From NCBI RefSeq assembly GCF_019634845.1, contig NZ_JAHCAQ010000002.1:62001-126000 (forward strand): DNA of 64,000 bases, in the 5' to 3' direction. Of this stretch, positions 35,046 through 45,727 are shown piece after piece. This DNA is from Dokdonella sp. (GTDB lineage: Bacteria; Pseudomonadota; Gammaproteobacteria; Xanthomonadales; Rhodanobacteraceae). The notes beneath the pieces are model-generated. The model had not been told where the DNA came from. It did not search any database and was given only the letters and a program-made list of their open reading frames with translations. The position numbers and the translations under genes were made by a program. Numbering within the stretch: position 1 is the stretch's first letter; every line of letters begins with the position of its first letter.

Positions 35046-37694
35046 TTACAGCGTCCGCTGCACCTCGATGCGTTCGAAGCATTCGATCTGGTCGCCCGGC
35101 TTGACGTCGTTGTACTGCTTGACGCCGATGCCGCACTCGGTGCCGTTGCGAACCTCGTCGACGTTCTCCTTGAAGCGACGCAGCGATTCGAGCTCGCCTT
35201 CGAAGATCACCGTGTTGTCGCGCAGCACGCGGATCGGCTTGTGGCGCTTGACCACGCCCTCGACCACCATGCAGCCGGCGATGGCACCGAACTTGGACGA
35301 ACGGAACACGTCGCGCACCTGGGCGATGCCGATGATCTCCTCGCGCACCTCGGTGCCGAGCAGCCCGGTGGCGACCTGCTTCACCTGGTCGATCACGTCG
35401 TAGATGATCGAGAAGTAGCGCAGGTCCAATCCATTGGCTTCGATCACCTTGCGCGCCGAGGCATCGGCGCGCACGTTGAAGCCGATGATCACGGCCTTCG
35501 ACGCCGCCGCCAGCGTGGCGTCGGACTCGGTGATGCCACCGACGCCGGAAGCGACCACGTTGACCTTGATCTTGTCGGTGCTGATGGCGCCAAGCGCCTC
35601 ACGCAGCGCTTCGGCCGAACCCTGCACGTCGGCCTTGACGACGATGTTGAGCGTGAGCTGAGCGGTGCCCTCGCCCATCTGCGCCATGATGTCTTCCATG
35701 CGATTGCCGGCCTGCTTGACCAGGCGCGTCTCGCGGCGCTTGGTCTGGCGTTGCTGCGCGACGTCCTTGGCCAGGCGCTCGTCGGCGACCACGACGAAAT
35801 CGTCGCCGGCCTGCGGCACGCCCGACAGGCCGAGCACCTGCACCGGGATCGAAGGACCGGCCGACTCGACCTGCCTTCCGGTCTCGTCGAACAGCGCGCG
35901 CACGCGACCATATTCGACGCCGCAGACGACGAAGTCGCCACGCTTGAGCAGGCCCTGCTGCACCAACACGGTCGCGACCGGACCGCGGCCCTTGTCGAGG
36001 CTGGATTCGATCACCGCGCCGCTGGCGCGGCCCTCGGGCACGGCCCTGAGGTCCATCACTTCGGCCTGCACCGAAATCGCATCGAGCAGCGCGTCGACGC
36101 CCATGCCGGTCTTGGCCGACAGCGGCACCACCTGCACGTCGCCGCCCCATTCCTCGGGCACCACTTCGTGTTGCACCAGTCCCTGCTTGACCGCGTCGGG
36201 GTTGGCGTCGGACTTGTCCATCTTGTTCATCGCCACGATCAGCGGGGCCTTCGCCGCCCGCGCGTGATTGATCGCCTCGATCGTCTGCGGCATCACGCCG
36301 TCGTCAGCGGCGACCACGAGCACGACGATGTCGGTGGTCTGCGCACCGCGCGCACGCATCGACGAGAACGCGGCATGGCCGGGCGTGTCGAGGAAGGTGA
36401 TGACGCCCTTGGGCGTGTCCACGTGGTAGGCACCGATATGCTGGGTGATGCCACCGGCTTCGGCCGCGGCGACCTTGGTGCGGCGGATGTAGTCGAGCAA
36501 CGAGGTCTTGCCGTGGTCGACGTGGCCCATGATCGTGACCACCGGCGGGCGCGCGGCGGTCTCGCCTTCGTCGGCAGCCTGGCGCGCGAGCAGCGTCGAT
36601 TCGGCGCTGGTGTCGGCGGCCTCGACCACCTTGTGGCCGAGTTCCTCGGCCGCCAGCACGGCGGTATCGTGATCGATGACTTGGTTGATCGTGACCATCA
36701 CACCCATCTTGAACAAGGTCTTGACCACGTCGGCGCCCTTGATCGCCAAGCGTGCGGCCAGATCGGCCACCGTGATCGTCTCACCGACAGCCACCTCGCG
36801 GACCACCGGCGCGGTCGGACGCGAAAATGCATGACTGCCGCCCGAACGGCTTGGCTCGACCACGCGCGTGCGGGTCTTCTTGCGACCCGTGCGGCGCGCC
36901 GCCCCCTCGCGCGAAAGGTGCAGTTCGTTGCCGAAATAGCGCGCCCCGCCGGCGCCGGCGCCGGCGCTGGCGTCATCGCCGCCACCGTCATCCTGCATGC
37001 GATGCGAACCATGCTTGACACGCGGCCGATGCGCCGCATCGCCCGCCGCCGCGCCGGCACCGCCTTCGCGATGCCGATCCGGACGCGGCCGTTCGGCGGC
37101 CGGTGCCGCCGCTGCCACGCTGTCGACCACGGCGGCAGGATTCGGCGCCACGGCCTGCTCGGCCTGACGGCGCGCCTCTTCCTCGGCCGCGTCGGCGGCC
37201 GCGCGGCGCGCTTCGTCGGCGGCGCGCATGCGTGCATCTTCCTCATGACGACGACGGTCGGCGTCGGCGAGCGCCTGGCTCTCGGCCTCGCGCTTGAGCT
37301 GCGATTCGGCCAGCTTGCGCAGCGCGTCCTCGCGCTCGGGGTCCACCGACTGCCCTTCCTCGACCGTGCTGCGCTTGACGTAGGTCCGCTTCTGGCGCAC
37401 CTCGACGTTGACCGTCTTGGCGCTTGCGCCACGCTGGCCCGGCACCACCGTGATTTCGCTCACCGTGCGTCGCTTGAGCGTGATCTGGCGCGGCGCCGCC
37501 GCGCTCGGCGCCGATGCCTCCTCCTGCTTGCCGTGGGTACGGCGCAGGAAGCCGAGCAATTTGACCTTTTCGGTGCTGCTGATGACCTGATCGGGGTCGG
37601 AGAACTTCATGCCGGCCTCGCCAAGCTGCGCAAGCAGCTTGTCGACGGGGGTGCCGAGCACCTTGGCCAGTTGTTTGATGGTGACGTCCGACAT
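35046..37694 (-). CDS. infB: Translation initiation factor IF-2
   Basis: 882 residues. The N-terminal helical domain starts at [14 protein letters not shown], followed by an Ala/Arg/Glu-rich low-complexity linker (about 90-300). The G domain has [12 protein letters not shown] (about 390), DTPGH and [11 protein letters not shown]. Domains II-IV end in the initiator-tRNA-binding C2 domain. It brings fMet-tRNA to the 30S subunit, and the operon also encodes that tRNA. A longer reading from 37757 lacks family support. Preceded by 146 bases without a recognised feature. Confidence 0.97.
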   Translation of the reverse strand: MSDVTIKQLAKVLGTPVDKLLAQLGEAGMKFSDPDQVISSTEKVKLLGFLRRTHGKQEEASAPSAAAPRQITLKRRTVSEITVVPGQRGASAKTVNVEVRQKRTYVKRSTVEEGQSVDPEREDALRKLAESQLKREAESQALADADRRRHEEDARMRAADEARRAAADAAEEEARRQAEQAVAPNPAAVVDSVAAAAPAAERPRPDRHREGGAGAAAGDAAHRPRVKHGSHRMQDDGGGDDASAGAGAGGARYFGNELHLSREGAARRTGRKKTRTRVVEPSRSGGSHAFSRPTAPVVREVAVGETITVADLAARLAIKGADVVKTLFKMGVMVTINQVIDHDTAVLAAEELGHKVVEAADTSAESTLLARQAADEGETAARPPVVTIMGHVDHGKTSLLDYIRRTKVAAAEAGGITQHIGAYHVDTPKGVITFLDTPGHAAFSSMRARGAQTTDIVVLVVAADDGVMPQTIEAINHARAAKAPLIVAMNKMDKSDANPDAVKQGLVQHEVVPEEWGGDVQVVPLSAKTGMGVDALLDAISVQAEVMDLRAVPEGRASGAVIESSLDKGRGPVATVLVQQGLLKRGDFVVCGVEYGRVRALFDETGRQVESAGPSIPVQVLGLSGVPQAGDDFVVVADERLAKDVAQQRQTKRRETRLVKQAGNRMEDIMAQMGEGTAQLTLNIVVKADVQGSAEALREALGAISTDKIKVNVVASGVGGITESDATLAAASKAVIIGFNVRADASARKVIEANGLDLRYFSIIYDVIDQVKQVATGLLGTEVREEIIGIAQVRDVFRSSKFGAIAGCMVVEGVVKRHKPIRVLRDNTVIFEGELESLRRFKENVDEVRNGTECGIGVKQYNDVKPGDQIECFERIEVQRTL

Positions 37695-37840
37695 CGATTG
37701 AGTACTCCGTGACCCGTGCGAATCTGCGGCTGTTGTCGCCGCGGCGGCGCTCCGCACTGACGCCTGCCGCTGGCGGGACGGCGCAGGCGCGCCCGTTACC
37801 GCCGACTGTTCCGCCGCAGCGGAAGCTTGCCCTGGTGTGC

Positions 37841-39334
37841 TTATGAGGCCTCGACTGCGCGCGCCGCCATGATCAACGCCGCTGCCTGGTCCTCGTCGAT
37901 CCCGTCGATGCCCAGCTCCATGAATTCATCGGTGGCGAGGTCGGCGAGGTTCTCGCGCGTGACCACGCCATGCGAGGCCAGCTCGAACGCCAACGGCTCG
38001 TCCATGCCTTCCACACCCAGCAGATCTGCAGCCGGCTGGTTCTGGTCGATGCCCTCCTCGACGGCCAGCGCGTCGGTGAGCAGCGCGTCGCGCGCACGCG
38101 CACGCAGCTCCTCGACGATGTCCTCGTCGAAGCCCTCGATGCCGAGCAGTTCCGCGGTCGGCACGTAGGCGATTTCCTCGACCGTGGAGAAGCCTTCCTG
38201 CACGAGGATCTGCGCGATCTCGCCATCGACTTCGAGCTTGCCGATGAACAGCTCGCGGGCGGCAGTCTGCTCGGCCTCGCTCTTCTCACGCACCTGATCG
38301 GCCGTCATCACGTTGAGCTGCCAGCCGCTGAGCTTGCTGGCCAGGCGCACGTTCTGGCCACCGCGACCGATCGCCTGCGACAGCTTGTCCTCGGCCACCG
38401 CGATGTCCATCGAGTGCTTTTCCTCGTCGACGATGATCGACTGCACCTCGGCCGGCGCCATCGCGTTGATGACGAACTGGGCCGGATTTTCGTTCCACAA
38501 CACGATGTCGATGCGCTCACCGTTGAGCTCGTTGGACACCGCCTGCACGCGCGATCCGCGCATGCCGATGCAGGCGCCGATCGGGTCGGTGCGATTATCG
38601 TGGGCGATCACCGCGATCTTGGCGCGATCGCCGGGGTCGCGCGCACAGGCCTTGATCTCGACCAGGCCCTGGCCAACCTCGGGCACCTCGAGCTTGAACA
38701 GCTCGATCATGAGCTCGGGTGCGGTGCGCGATACGAACAACTGTGGCCCGCGCGGCTCGGTCTTGACCTCATACAGATAGCCACGCAGGCGGTCGCCGGT
38801 ACGGACCGGTTCGCGCGGGATGCTGCGGTCGCGCGCCACGAAAGCCTCGGCATTGCCGCCCAGGTCGAGATAGACGCTGCCACGCTCGACGCGCTTGACG
38901 ATGCCGGTGATGAGCTCGCCGACGCGATCCTTGTAGGCATCGACGACCAGCGCCCGCTCGGCCTCGCGCACGCGCTGCACGATCACCTGCTTGGCCGCCT
39001 GGGCGGCGATGCGCCCGAATTCGGGATTCTCGATCGGCTCCTCGATGAACTCACCGACTTCGATGCCGGGCACTTCGTCGACCGCGTCCATCAGGCGCAA
39101 CTGACGATCGGGCGACTCCATCACCACGTCATCAGCGACCACTTCCCAGCGCCGGAACGTCTCATAGGCGCCGCTCTCGCGATCGATCGCGACGCGCACC
39201 GTAACATCCTCTTCGGCGTAGCGCTTCTTGGCCGCCGACGCCAGCGCCGCTTCCATCGCCTCGAAAATGACGCCTCTGGGCACGCCCTTCTCGTTGGCGA
39301 CCGCATCGACGACCAGCAGCAGTTCTTTGCTCAT
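37841..39334 (-). CDS. nusA: Transcription termination/antitermination factor NusA
   Basis: 497 residues, the long gammaproteobacterial form. The N-terminal RNA polymerase-binding domain (about 1-130), S1 (about 135-200) and two KH domains (about 205-345, with [15 protein letters not shown]) are followed by two C-terminal acidic helix-hairpin-helix repeats ([15 protein letters not shown] and [15 protein letters not shown], about 365-490). It modulates pausing, termination and antitermination, and could act on the leader terminators of its own operon. 238 bases without a gene separate it from rimP. Confidence 0.97.
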   Translation of the reverse strand: MSKELLLVVDAVANEKGVPRGVIFEAMEAALASAAKKRYAEEDVTVRVAIDRESGAYETFRRWEVVADDVVMESPDRQLRLMDAVDEVPGIEVGEFIEEPIENPEFGRIAAQAAKQVIVQRVREAERALVVDAYKDRVGELITGIVKRVERGSVYLDLGGNAEAFVARDRSIPREPVRTGDRLRGYLYEVKTEPRGPQLFVSRTAPELMIELFKLEVPEVGQGLVEIKACARDPGDRAKIAVIAHDNRTDPIGACIGMRGSRVQAVSNELNGERIDIVLWNENPAQFVINAMAPAEVQSIIVDEEKHSMDIAVAEDKLSQAIGRGGQNVRLASKLSGWQLNVMTADQVREKSEAEQTAARELFIGKLEVDGEIAQILVQEGFSTVEEIAYVPTAELLGIEGFDEDIVEELRARARDALLTDALAVEEGIDQNQPAADLLGVEGMDEPLAFELASHGVVTRENLADLATDEFMELGIDGIDEDQAAALIMAARAVEAS

Positions 39335-39572
39335 TGCCTGACTCCCTCGGTACGACACGGCGTCGCCCGACCGGTATGCAGAAACTTGATTGTTCGCCCG
39401 TGTTGCGCGCCGGGCCGCGCGTCTTGCCTGTTGCCGCGACGTCCTGTCGCCTTGCTTGGCCTGCCTCGCCGGTCACCGGTGGGCCGTCCATCCCGTGCTG
39501 CACCGGCGCATCCACCTGCCGCCGCATGCCGCGCCCACGTCCGCCACCTGCGGATGCCGGCGCGCGATCTCG

Positions 39573-40085
39573 CTACTTGCCGCGTTTGCCGCCACCCGTC
39601 TTGCCGGGCTTGGCCGGAGCCAGTCCCAGCGCCGCATAGTCAGGCACGAGGTGCGCCTTGACGATGTTGGCGTGGGCGATCGACACCGCCTTGCCGTCCT
39701 GCTCGATCGTGACGTGGTCGCCTTCGACGGCGGCGATCACCCCCTGGAAGCGGCGCCGCCCATCCAGCGGCAGGCCGACCGTGACCTTGGCCCGTTCGCC
39801 CTGATAACGCTCGAACTGGGCCGGCGTGAACAACGGGCGCTCGAGACCGGGCGAGGACACTTCCAACGTGTAGCGCCCGGCAATCGGGTCGTTGACGTCG
39901 AGCAAGGCCGAAATCTCGCGGCTGGCGCGTTCGCAATCTTCGATGCCGACGCCCTGCTCGGGCTCGTCGATGTACACGCGCAGCAGCCCGCCACCGGCAC
40001 CGGTGGCGAATTCGATACCGACCAGTTCCAGCCCAAGGGCGGTGACCAACGGCTCGATCAACTGTTGCAACTGCGTGCTGTCCAT
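39573..40085 (-). CDS. rimP: Ribosome maturation factor RimP
   Basis: 170 residues. The N-terminal alpha/beta domain reads LVGIEFATGAGGGLLRVYID, and VSSPGLERPLFTPAQFERY (about 85-103) is the family signature. The C-terminal SH3-like domain ends in a Gly/Lys tail. It is needed for 30S assembly. ATG 40085 is chosen; the frame extends upstream to 40226 but would run through a terminator. First protein gene of the operon, about 50 bases after the second leader terminator. Confidence 0.94.
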   Translation of the reverse strand: MDSTQLQQLIEPLVTALGLELVGIEFATGAGGGLLRVYIDEPEQGVGIEDCERASREISALLDVNDPIAGRYTLEVSSPGLERPLFTPAQFERYQGERAKVTVGLPLDGRRRFQGVIAAVEGDHVTIEQDGKAVSIAHANIVKAHLVPDYAALGLAPAKPGKTGGGKRGK

Positions 40086-40132
40086 TCGTCCTGACGCGCT
40101 GCGCGCGCTACCAAATTCCGGGAAACACAAAC

Positions 40133-40155
40133 AAAAAATGGGCCCGAGGCCCATT
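40133..40155 (-). terminator. Intrinsic terminator just upstream of rimP
   Basis: On the minus strand, AATGGGCC pairs with GGCCCATT around a 3-base loop, with a run of six U overlapping its 3' end. It lies 48 bases before the rimP start, so readthrough or antitermination is needed to express the operon from the tRNA promoter. It may also be a control point (NusA or cold-shock proteins). Confidence 0.85.
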
Positions 40156-40289
40156 CCGTCGTTCGCCGTTGTGTCGCATCCAACATCGGCGGCCTGCGCA
40201 ATGCAGTCGGCGCATCCTGCGCCCATGCCTCACCACGATCGTCCCTGACCGCCACTGCACGCCGCGTCCCTGGGCGTACCGAGGCCAAG

Positions 40290-40310
40290 AAAAAAGCCGC
40301 ATCTCGCGGC
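40290..40310 (-). terminator. Intrinsic terminator of tRNA-fMet
   Basis: On the minus strand, GCCGC-GAGAT-GCGGC is followed by six U (40295-40290), 40 bases after the tRNA. A classical terminator that gives a short tRNA transcript and leaves the ribosome-factor genes to readthrough. Confidence 0.88.
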
Positions 40311-40349
40311 CTCCTCCCTGACCATGCCTCGCTGGCAGGCGAGGCTGTT

Positions 40350-40426
40350 TGGTAGCGGGGGCAGGATTTGAACCTGCGACCTTCGGGTTATGAGCCCGAC
40401 GAGCTGCCAGACTGCTCCACCCCGCA
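40350..40426 (-). tRNA. metY: tRNA-fMet (CAT), initiator
   Basis: 77 bases with encoded CCA. The anticodon stem GTCGGGCTCATAACCCGA carries the three G-C pairs of initiator tRNAs, and positions 1 and 72 do not pair, both required for initiation. Unlike the usual C1-A72, the mismatch here is U1-U72. It stands at the head of the rimP-nusA-infB operon as metY does in E. coli. Confidence 0.96.
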
Positions 40427-40437
40427 CCGAGTCGCCT

Positions 40438-40467
40438 AGGATAGCCGCAATCGCATAGCCTCGGCAA
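40438..40467 (-). promoter_or_regulatory. Promoter of the tRNA-fMet/rimP operon
   Basis: On the minus strand, TTGCCG (40467-40462) and TATCCT (40443-40438) are separated by 18 bases. The expected start site is about 5 bases before the tRNA. The -10 context GCGGCTATCCT is identical to that of tpiA. Confidence 0.6.
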
Positions 40468-40549
40468 CAACCACGATGCATCCGAGCGTAACTCGCCGGG
40501 CACCGGGCCACCGAAATGGGGCCGCCAGGCGCCAGTTCAACGCAGGACC

Positions 40550-42034
40550 TCAGGGCGACGCCGAGAGCGAGGCCGCCAGCGCCTGGTTGCACCAGTCCAG
40601 CAACGGGCTCCACGCCACGCCGAGCACGACCAGCGCGAGGGCGTTGAGCGACAGCGCCCAACGGAACGGGAGATCGGCCGGCAAGGCCAGTTCGCTGTCA
40701 TCGGCCGGCGCATCGAAGTACATGACCTTGACCACGCGCAGGTAGTAGAACAGGCCGACGATGGCGAAGATGATCGCCACGATCGCCAGCCACAGGTGGC
40801 CCGCGTCGATCACCACCTTGAGCACCATGAGCTTGGCGAAGAATCCAAACAGCGGCGGCACGCCGGCCAACGAGAACATCGTGATCGCCATCATGCCCGC
40901 GTACCACGGACTGCGCCGGTTGAGACCCTTGAAGTCATCGATCTCCTCGGCCTCGAAGCCGGCGCGCGCCAGCAGCATGATCACGCCGAATGCAGCGGCG
41001 GCCATCAGCGCATAGCAGATCATGTAGAACAGCGCCGCGGCGAGACCGGCGGCAGTGCCGTTGATGAAGCCCAGCAGCAGGAAGCCGATGTGCGAGATCG
41101 TCGAATAGGCCAGCATGCGCTTGAGGTTGGTCTGCGCGATCGCGACCACGTTGCCGACCGCGAGCGACAGCACCGCCAGCACGCTCAGCATCAGGGTCCA
41201 GTCGCCGCTCATGCCGCCGAGCGCGCCCTCGAGCAGGCGATAGGCCATGCCGACCGCCGCCAGCTTGGAGCCCGAGCTGATGAACAGCGTGATCGAGGTG
41301 GGCGCACCGTGGTAGACGTCGGGCAACCACATGTGGAACGGCGCCGCGCCAAGCTTGAAGCCGATGCCGGCAACCAGGAACACGAGACCGAAGGCAAGCA
41401 GCGTGCGGTGTGGGCTGGCCGCCGAGAAATCGGCCACCGCATGGATCTTGGCGAGATCGAGCGTGGCGGTGGCACCGTACAGCATCGACATACCGTACAG
41501 CAGCATGCCCGAGGCGAGCGCGCCGAGCACGAAATACTTGATCGCCGCTTCCGAGGACAGCACCGAATCGCGATTGAGCGCGACCAGCGCGTACGAACTC
41601 AGCGTGAGCAGCTCGAGGCCGAGATAGACGGTCACCAGGCTGCCCGCCGACACCAGCAGCATCATGCCGAGCGTCGCGAACAGCAGCAGCAGGTAGAACT
41701 CGCCGACCAGCAACTTGCGCTCGCGCATGTAGCTGCGGCTGTACAGGAACACCAGCGCCGTGGTCAGCACGATGAACAACTTGAGGATCGCGGCCACGCC
41801 ATCGCGGACGAACATGCCGTTGAAGGCCAGCAGACGCGGCGCGCTCGCGCCGCGCCACAGCAGCACCGCGGTCACCACCAGCGCCAGCAAGGCCAGCACA
41901 TGGGTCACGTTGCGCTGGCTCGGCTTGAGGAACAGGTCGATGAGCAGGATCGCGCAGGTCGCCCCGAGCAGGAAAATCTCCGGCGCCAGGGTGGCCAGGT
42001 CGGCACTGTTGAAGGCAATCATGGTCGGGTTCAT
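40550..42034 (-). CDS. nuoN: NADH-quinone oxidoreductase subunit N
   Basis: 494 residues, about 14 helices, an antiporter-like proton-pumping subunit of complex I. The conserved lysine helices are seen around GIGFKLGAAPFHMWLPDVYHG (about 228-248), and the discontinuous helix region NLKRMLAYSTISHIG follows. ATG 42034 overlaps the nuoM stop. Last gene of the nuo operon; the 123 bases to the fMet tRNA hold that tRNA's promoter and no clear terminator. Confidence 0.97.
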   Translation of the reverse strand: MNPTMIAFNSADLATLAPEIFLLGATCAILLIDLFLKPSQRNVTHVLALLALVVTAVLLWRGASAPRLLAFNGMFVRDGVAAILKLFIVLTTALVFLYSRSYMRERKLLVGEFYLLLLFATLGMMLLVSAGSLVTVYLGLELLTLSSYALVALNRDSVLSSEAAIKYFVLGALASGMLLYGMSMLYGATATLDLAKIHAVADFSAASPHRTLLAFGLVFLVAGIGFKLGAAPFHMWLPDVYHGAPTSITLFISSGSKLAAVGMAYRLLEGALGGMSGDWTLMLSVLAVLSLAVGNVVAIAQTNLKRMLAYSTISHIGFLLLGFINGTAAGLAAALFYMICYALMAAAAFGVIMLLARAGFEAEEIDDFKGLNRRSPWYAGMMAITMFSLAGVPPLFGFFAKLMVLKVVIDAGHLWLAIVAIIFAIVGLFYYLRVVKVMYFDAPADDSELALPADLPFRWALSLNALALVVLGVAWSPLLDWCNQALAASLSASP

Positions 42035-43539
42035 ACCTTGGCCTGCCCCAGCTGCGTGACGATCTGCTGCACGGCCGGCTCCATCAGGTCGGTGAGGAAT
42101 TTCGGATACACGCCCACGGCCAGCACGCCCAGCGCAAATACCGCCAGCACGATCCACTCGCGCGCATCGAGCGGCCGCATCGCCGCAACGTGGTCGTTCG
42201 CCACGGGACCGTAGATGATGCGCTTGACCAGCCACAGCGAATAGGCGGCGCCGATGATCAAGGTGTAGGCGGCGATGAAGGCGATCAGCGGCTTGGTCTG
42301 GAACGAGGCCAGAATGACCATGAATTCACCAACGAAGCCGCTGGTTCCGGGCAGGCCGCAGTTGGCCATCGCGAACAGGACCCAGAACACGCCGAACCAC
42401 GGCATGACGTGGCCGATACCGCCGTAATCCTTGATCAGGCGGGTGTGCATGCGCTCGTACATGATGCCGATACACGCAAACAGCGCGCCCGAGACGAAAC
42501 CGTGCGAGATCATCTGCACCATCGCGCCCTGGATGCCGAGCCGCGCGCCCGCCGGGTTGCCGGCCTCGCGCACCAGTGCCAGCGCAATGAAGGTGCCCAG
42601 CGTGACGAAGGCCATGTGCGCGACCGACGAATAGGCGATGAGCTTCTTGAGGTCGGGCTGCACGAGCGCGACGTGGCCGATGTAGACGATCGCGATCAGC
42701 GAGGCGGCAATCATCACCCAGGCATATTCCAGGCTCGCGTCGGGCGTGATCGGCAGCGAAAAGCGGATGAAACCGTAGCCGCCGACCTTGAGCATGATCG
42801 CGGCGAGGATGATCGAGCCGCCGGTCGGCGCTTCCACGTGCGCGTCGGGCAACCAGGTGTGCACGGGCCACATCGGCACCTTGATGGCGAATCCGGCGAC
42901 AAAGGCGAAGAACAACCAGGCCTGCTCCTTGCTGCTGAGCGAGGCGCTGGCGAACGACGCCAGCGAGAACTCGCCGGTCTTGAGGTGCAGGTAGATCAGC
43001 GCGATCAGCATGAAGATCGAGCCGAAGAAGGTATAGATGAAGAACTTGAGCGTGGCGTAGATGCGCCGTGGTCCGCCCCACACGCCGATCATGATGAACA
43101 TCGGGATCAGCATGGCTTCGAAGAACACGTAGAACAGCAACGCATCGGTGGCCGCGAACACGCCCACCAGCACGCCCTCCATGCCAAGCAGCGCCGCCAT
43201 GAACAGCGGCACGCGATCCTTGATCTGGCCCCACGAACCGATCACCACCAGCAGGTGCGCCAGCGTGGTCAGCACGATCAAGGCGACCGAGATGCCATCG
43301 GCGCCGAGTGCGTAGTTGGCATGCAGCGCGTTGATCCACGGCAGGCTTTCCACGAACTGCATCACCGGTCCGCCGGTGTCGTAGCCGGTCCACAGCGGGA
43401 TCGACAACACGAAGGTGGCCGCCGCAAACCCGAGCGCGAGCCAGCGCGCGGTCTGCGCCTGGCGGCCGAACACGAGAACGAGGATCGCGCCGACGATCGG
43501 CAGCCAGATCAGCAAACTCAGTAGATGTGAAGCAGGCAT
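42031..43539 (-). CDS. nuoM: NADH-quinone oxidoreductase subunit M
   Basis: 502 residues, about 14 helices, antiporter-like proton pump. The family segments KVPMWPVHTWLPDAHVEAPT (about 225-244), with KVGGYGFIRF further on, and DLKKLIAYSSVAHM are present. ATG 43539 is chosen from the family start (LLSLLIWLPIVGA). Overlaps nuoN by ATGA. Confidence 0.97.
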   Translation of the reverse strand: MPASHLLSLLIWLPIVGAILVLVFGRQAQTARWLALGFAAATFVLSIPLWTGYDTGGPVMQFVESLPWINALHANYALGADGISVALIVLTTLAHLLVVIGSWGQIKDRVPLFMAALLGMEGVLVGVFAATDALLFYVFFEAMLIPMFIMIGVWGGPRRIYATLKFFIYTFFGSIFMLIALIYLHLKTGEFSLASFASASLSSKEQAWLFFAFVAGFAIKVPMWPVHTWLPDAHVEAPTGGSIILAAIMLKVGGYGFIRFSLPITPDASLEYAWVMIAASLIAIVYIGHVALVQPDLKKLIAYSSVAHMAFVTLGTFIALALVREAGNPAGARLGIQGAMVQMISHGFVSGALFACIGIMYERMHTRLIKDYGGIGHVMPWFGVFWVLFAMANCGLPGTSGFVGEFMVILASFQTKPLIAFIAAYTLIIGAAYSLWLVKRIIYGPVANDHVAAMRPLDAREWIVLAVFALGVLAVGVYPKFLTDLMEPAVQQIVTQLGQAKV

Positions 43540-43561
43540 GGCGGGTCCGGTTCCGTGTCGA

Positions 43562-45598
43562 TCAGGCCACGGCGTGCGCGAGTGTCCACCACAACCCGCC
43601 AAGCAGCAGGATGAGGCCAAGGATCATCGCAAACGCATAGTGATAGAGGTATCCCGACTGCACCCAGCGCACGACGCCGGCGGTGCGGTCGACCAGTGCC
43701 GACGAGCCATTGATGGCGCCGTCGATGACGGCGGCGTCGCCGCCCTTCCACAAGCCGCGTCCCAGCGCCTGGCCGCCGCCGACGAACAGCGCGCGATAGA
43801 GGTCGTCGACCCAGTACTTGTTCACGAGCATGTTGTAGAGCGGGCGCAGCGCCTTGGCGGCCTTGTCGGCGATCGACGGCTGGTAGAGCCAGATCCAGGT
43901 TGCCACCACGAAGCCGGCAAGGCTGATCCAGAACGGCCACTGGGTGAAGCCGTGCAGCACGCTCGCGAGCGGCCCATGGAATCCGTGCGCGAGTTCGGCC
44001 AGCACGTCGTTGCGCGGCAGCACCTGAATCGAACCACCGAACCAGCCACCGAACAGCGCCGGGCCCACCGTATTCCAGCCAATCACCACCGACGGAATCG
44101 CCAGCAGGATCAACGGCACGGTGACTACCCACGGCGACTCGCGCGGCGGGTGATCGAGATGACCTGGTTCGTGGTGGTGATGGTGGCCGTGGCCGCCCTG
44201 CTCCACCACGAAGCGCTCCTTGCCGTGGAAGGTCATGTAGAGCAGGCGGAAGCTGTACAGCGAGGTCACGAACACACCCGCCATGACGCAGAAGTAGGCG
44301 TAGCCGGAGAACGCGCGGTGCGATTCGGCCACCGCCTCGATGATCGCGTCCTTGGAGAAGAATCCGGCGAAGCCCGGTGCCGCCACCAGCGCCAGCGAGC
44401 CGAGCCACATCGTGATGCAGGTGATCGGCATGTACTTGGCCAGGCCGCCCATGCGGCGCATGTCCTGGTCGTGATGCATCGCGATGATGACCGAGCCGGC
44501 GCCGAGAAACAGCAGCGCCTTGAAGAAGGCATGGGTCATCAGGTGGTAGACGCCGCCCGCGTAGGCCGACACGCCCAGTGCCACCGTCATGTAGCCAAGC
44601 TGCGACAGGGTCGAATAGGCCACCACGCGCTTGATGTCGTTCTGCACGATGCCGATGAGGCCGGTGAACAGCGCGGTGGTGGCGCCGATGAACAGCACGA
44701 AGCTCAGCGCGGTCTCGCTGAGTTCGAACAACGGCGACATGCGCGCCACCATGAAGATGCCTGCCGTGACCATGGTGGCGGCATGGATCAGCGCCGAGAT
44801 CGGGGTCGGGCCTTCCATCGAATCGGGCAGCCACACATGCAGCGGCGCCTGCGCCGACTTGCCCATCGCACCGACGAACAGACAGATGCAGACGATGGTC
44901 GCCACGCTCCACGGATGGCCGGCGAAGATCTCGACGGTACGGCCGGCCACGCTCGGCAGTTTGGCCGCTGCGAACACGTTGGCGTAGTCGAGCGAACCGA
45001 ACCAGTACAGCGCGCCGGCGATGCCGAGAATGAACCCGAAGTCACCGACGCGATTGACCACGAACGCCTTGAGGCTCGCATACACCGCCGACGGCCGCTC
45101 GAACCAGAAGCCGATGAGCAGGTAGGACACCAGGCCCACCAGCTCCCAGCCGACGAACAGCTGCAGGAAGTTGTTGCTCATCACCAGCATGAGCATCGAG
45201 AACGTGAACAGCGCGATGTGGCTGAAGAAGCGCGAGAATCCCTTGTCGTCGGCCATGTAGCCGATCGTGTAGATGTGCACCATCAGCGACACGAAGGTCA
45301 CCACCACCATCATCATCGCGGTCAGGCGGTCGACCAGGAAGCCGATATGGGCACTGACCGGACCAACCTCGAACCAGGTGTAGATGTTGTGGTTGTAGGT
45401 GGCCGCCCCGCCCCACACCAACTGGTAGAACACCAGCAGCGACAGTGCGCAGGACACCGCCACGCCGAGGATCGTGACGCCGGCCGAAGCGGCGCGCCCG
45501 ATGACGTTGCGCAGCAGGCCCGCGACCACCGCGCCGAACAGCGGCGCGAGGACGATGAGCAACAGGACGGTGGTACTCAGGATCATGACCATTTCCAT
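43562..45598 (-). CDS. nuoL: NADH-quinone oxidoreductase subunit L
   Basis: 678 residues, the largest antiporter-like subunit, with the long lateral helix at the C-terminus. Core motifs include GKSAQAPLHVWLPDSMEGPT (about 235-254) and DIKRVVAYSTLSQLG. A His-rich loop (GGHGHHHHHEPGHLDH, about 476-491) lies between late helices. The start among ATG 45598, 45592 and 45586 is unsettled. The 129-base gap to nuoK shows no gene. Confidence 0.96.
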   Translation of the reverse strand: MEMVMILSTTVLLLIVLAPLFGAVVAGLLRNVIGRAASAGVTILGVAVSCALSLLVFYQLVWGGAATYNHNIYTWFEVGPVSAHIGFLVDRLTAMMMVVVTFVSLMVHIYTIGYMADDKGFSRFFSHIALFTFSMLMLVMSNNFLQLFVGWELVGLVSYLLIGFWFERPSAVYASLKAFVVNRVGDFGFILGIAGALYWFGSLDYANVFAAAKLPSVAGRTVEIFAGHPWSVATIVCICLFVGAMGKSAQAPLHVWLPDSMEGPTPISALIHAATMVTAGIFMVARMSPLFELSETALSFVLFIGATTALFTGLIGIVQNDIKRVVAYSTLSQLGYMTVALGVSAYAGGVYHLMTHAFFKALLFLGAGSVIIAMHHDQDMRRMGGLAKYMPITCITMWLGSLALVAAPGFAGFFSKDAIIEAVAESHRAFSGYAYFCVMAGVFVTSLYSFRLLYMTFHGKERFVVEQGGHGHHHHHEPGHLDHPPRESPWVVTVPLILLAIPSVVIGWNTVGPALFGGWFGGSIQVLPRNDVLAELAHGFHGPLASVLHGFTQWPFWISLAGFVVATWIWLYQPSIADKAAKALRPLYNMLVNKYWVDDLYRALFVGGGQALGRGLWKGGDAAVIDGAINGSSALVDRTAGVVRWVQSGYLYHYAFAMILGLILLLGGLWWTLAHAVA

Positions 45599-45727
45599 CA
45601 GTTCGTTCACCCTTGCCGCCGGTTGGCGGCAGGGGCCCTGCGGCACCGGCTGGCGGCGACTGCCGGCAACCGGGTCTTGCGCTGGCGCCGGGCGCCGCCC
45701 TCCCCGCCAGGGGAAGGATGTGTTGCC

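Noticed and set aside
43989-44220. His-rich loop of NuoL as a metal-binding novelty
   Set aside because: Such loops vary freely between NuoL proteins of related bacteria; no sign of a conserved function.
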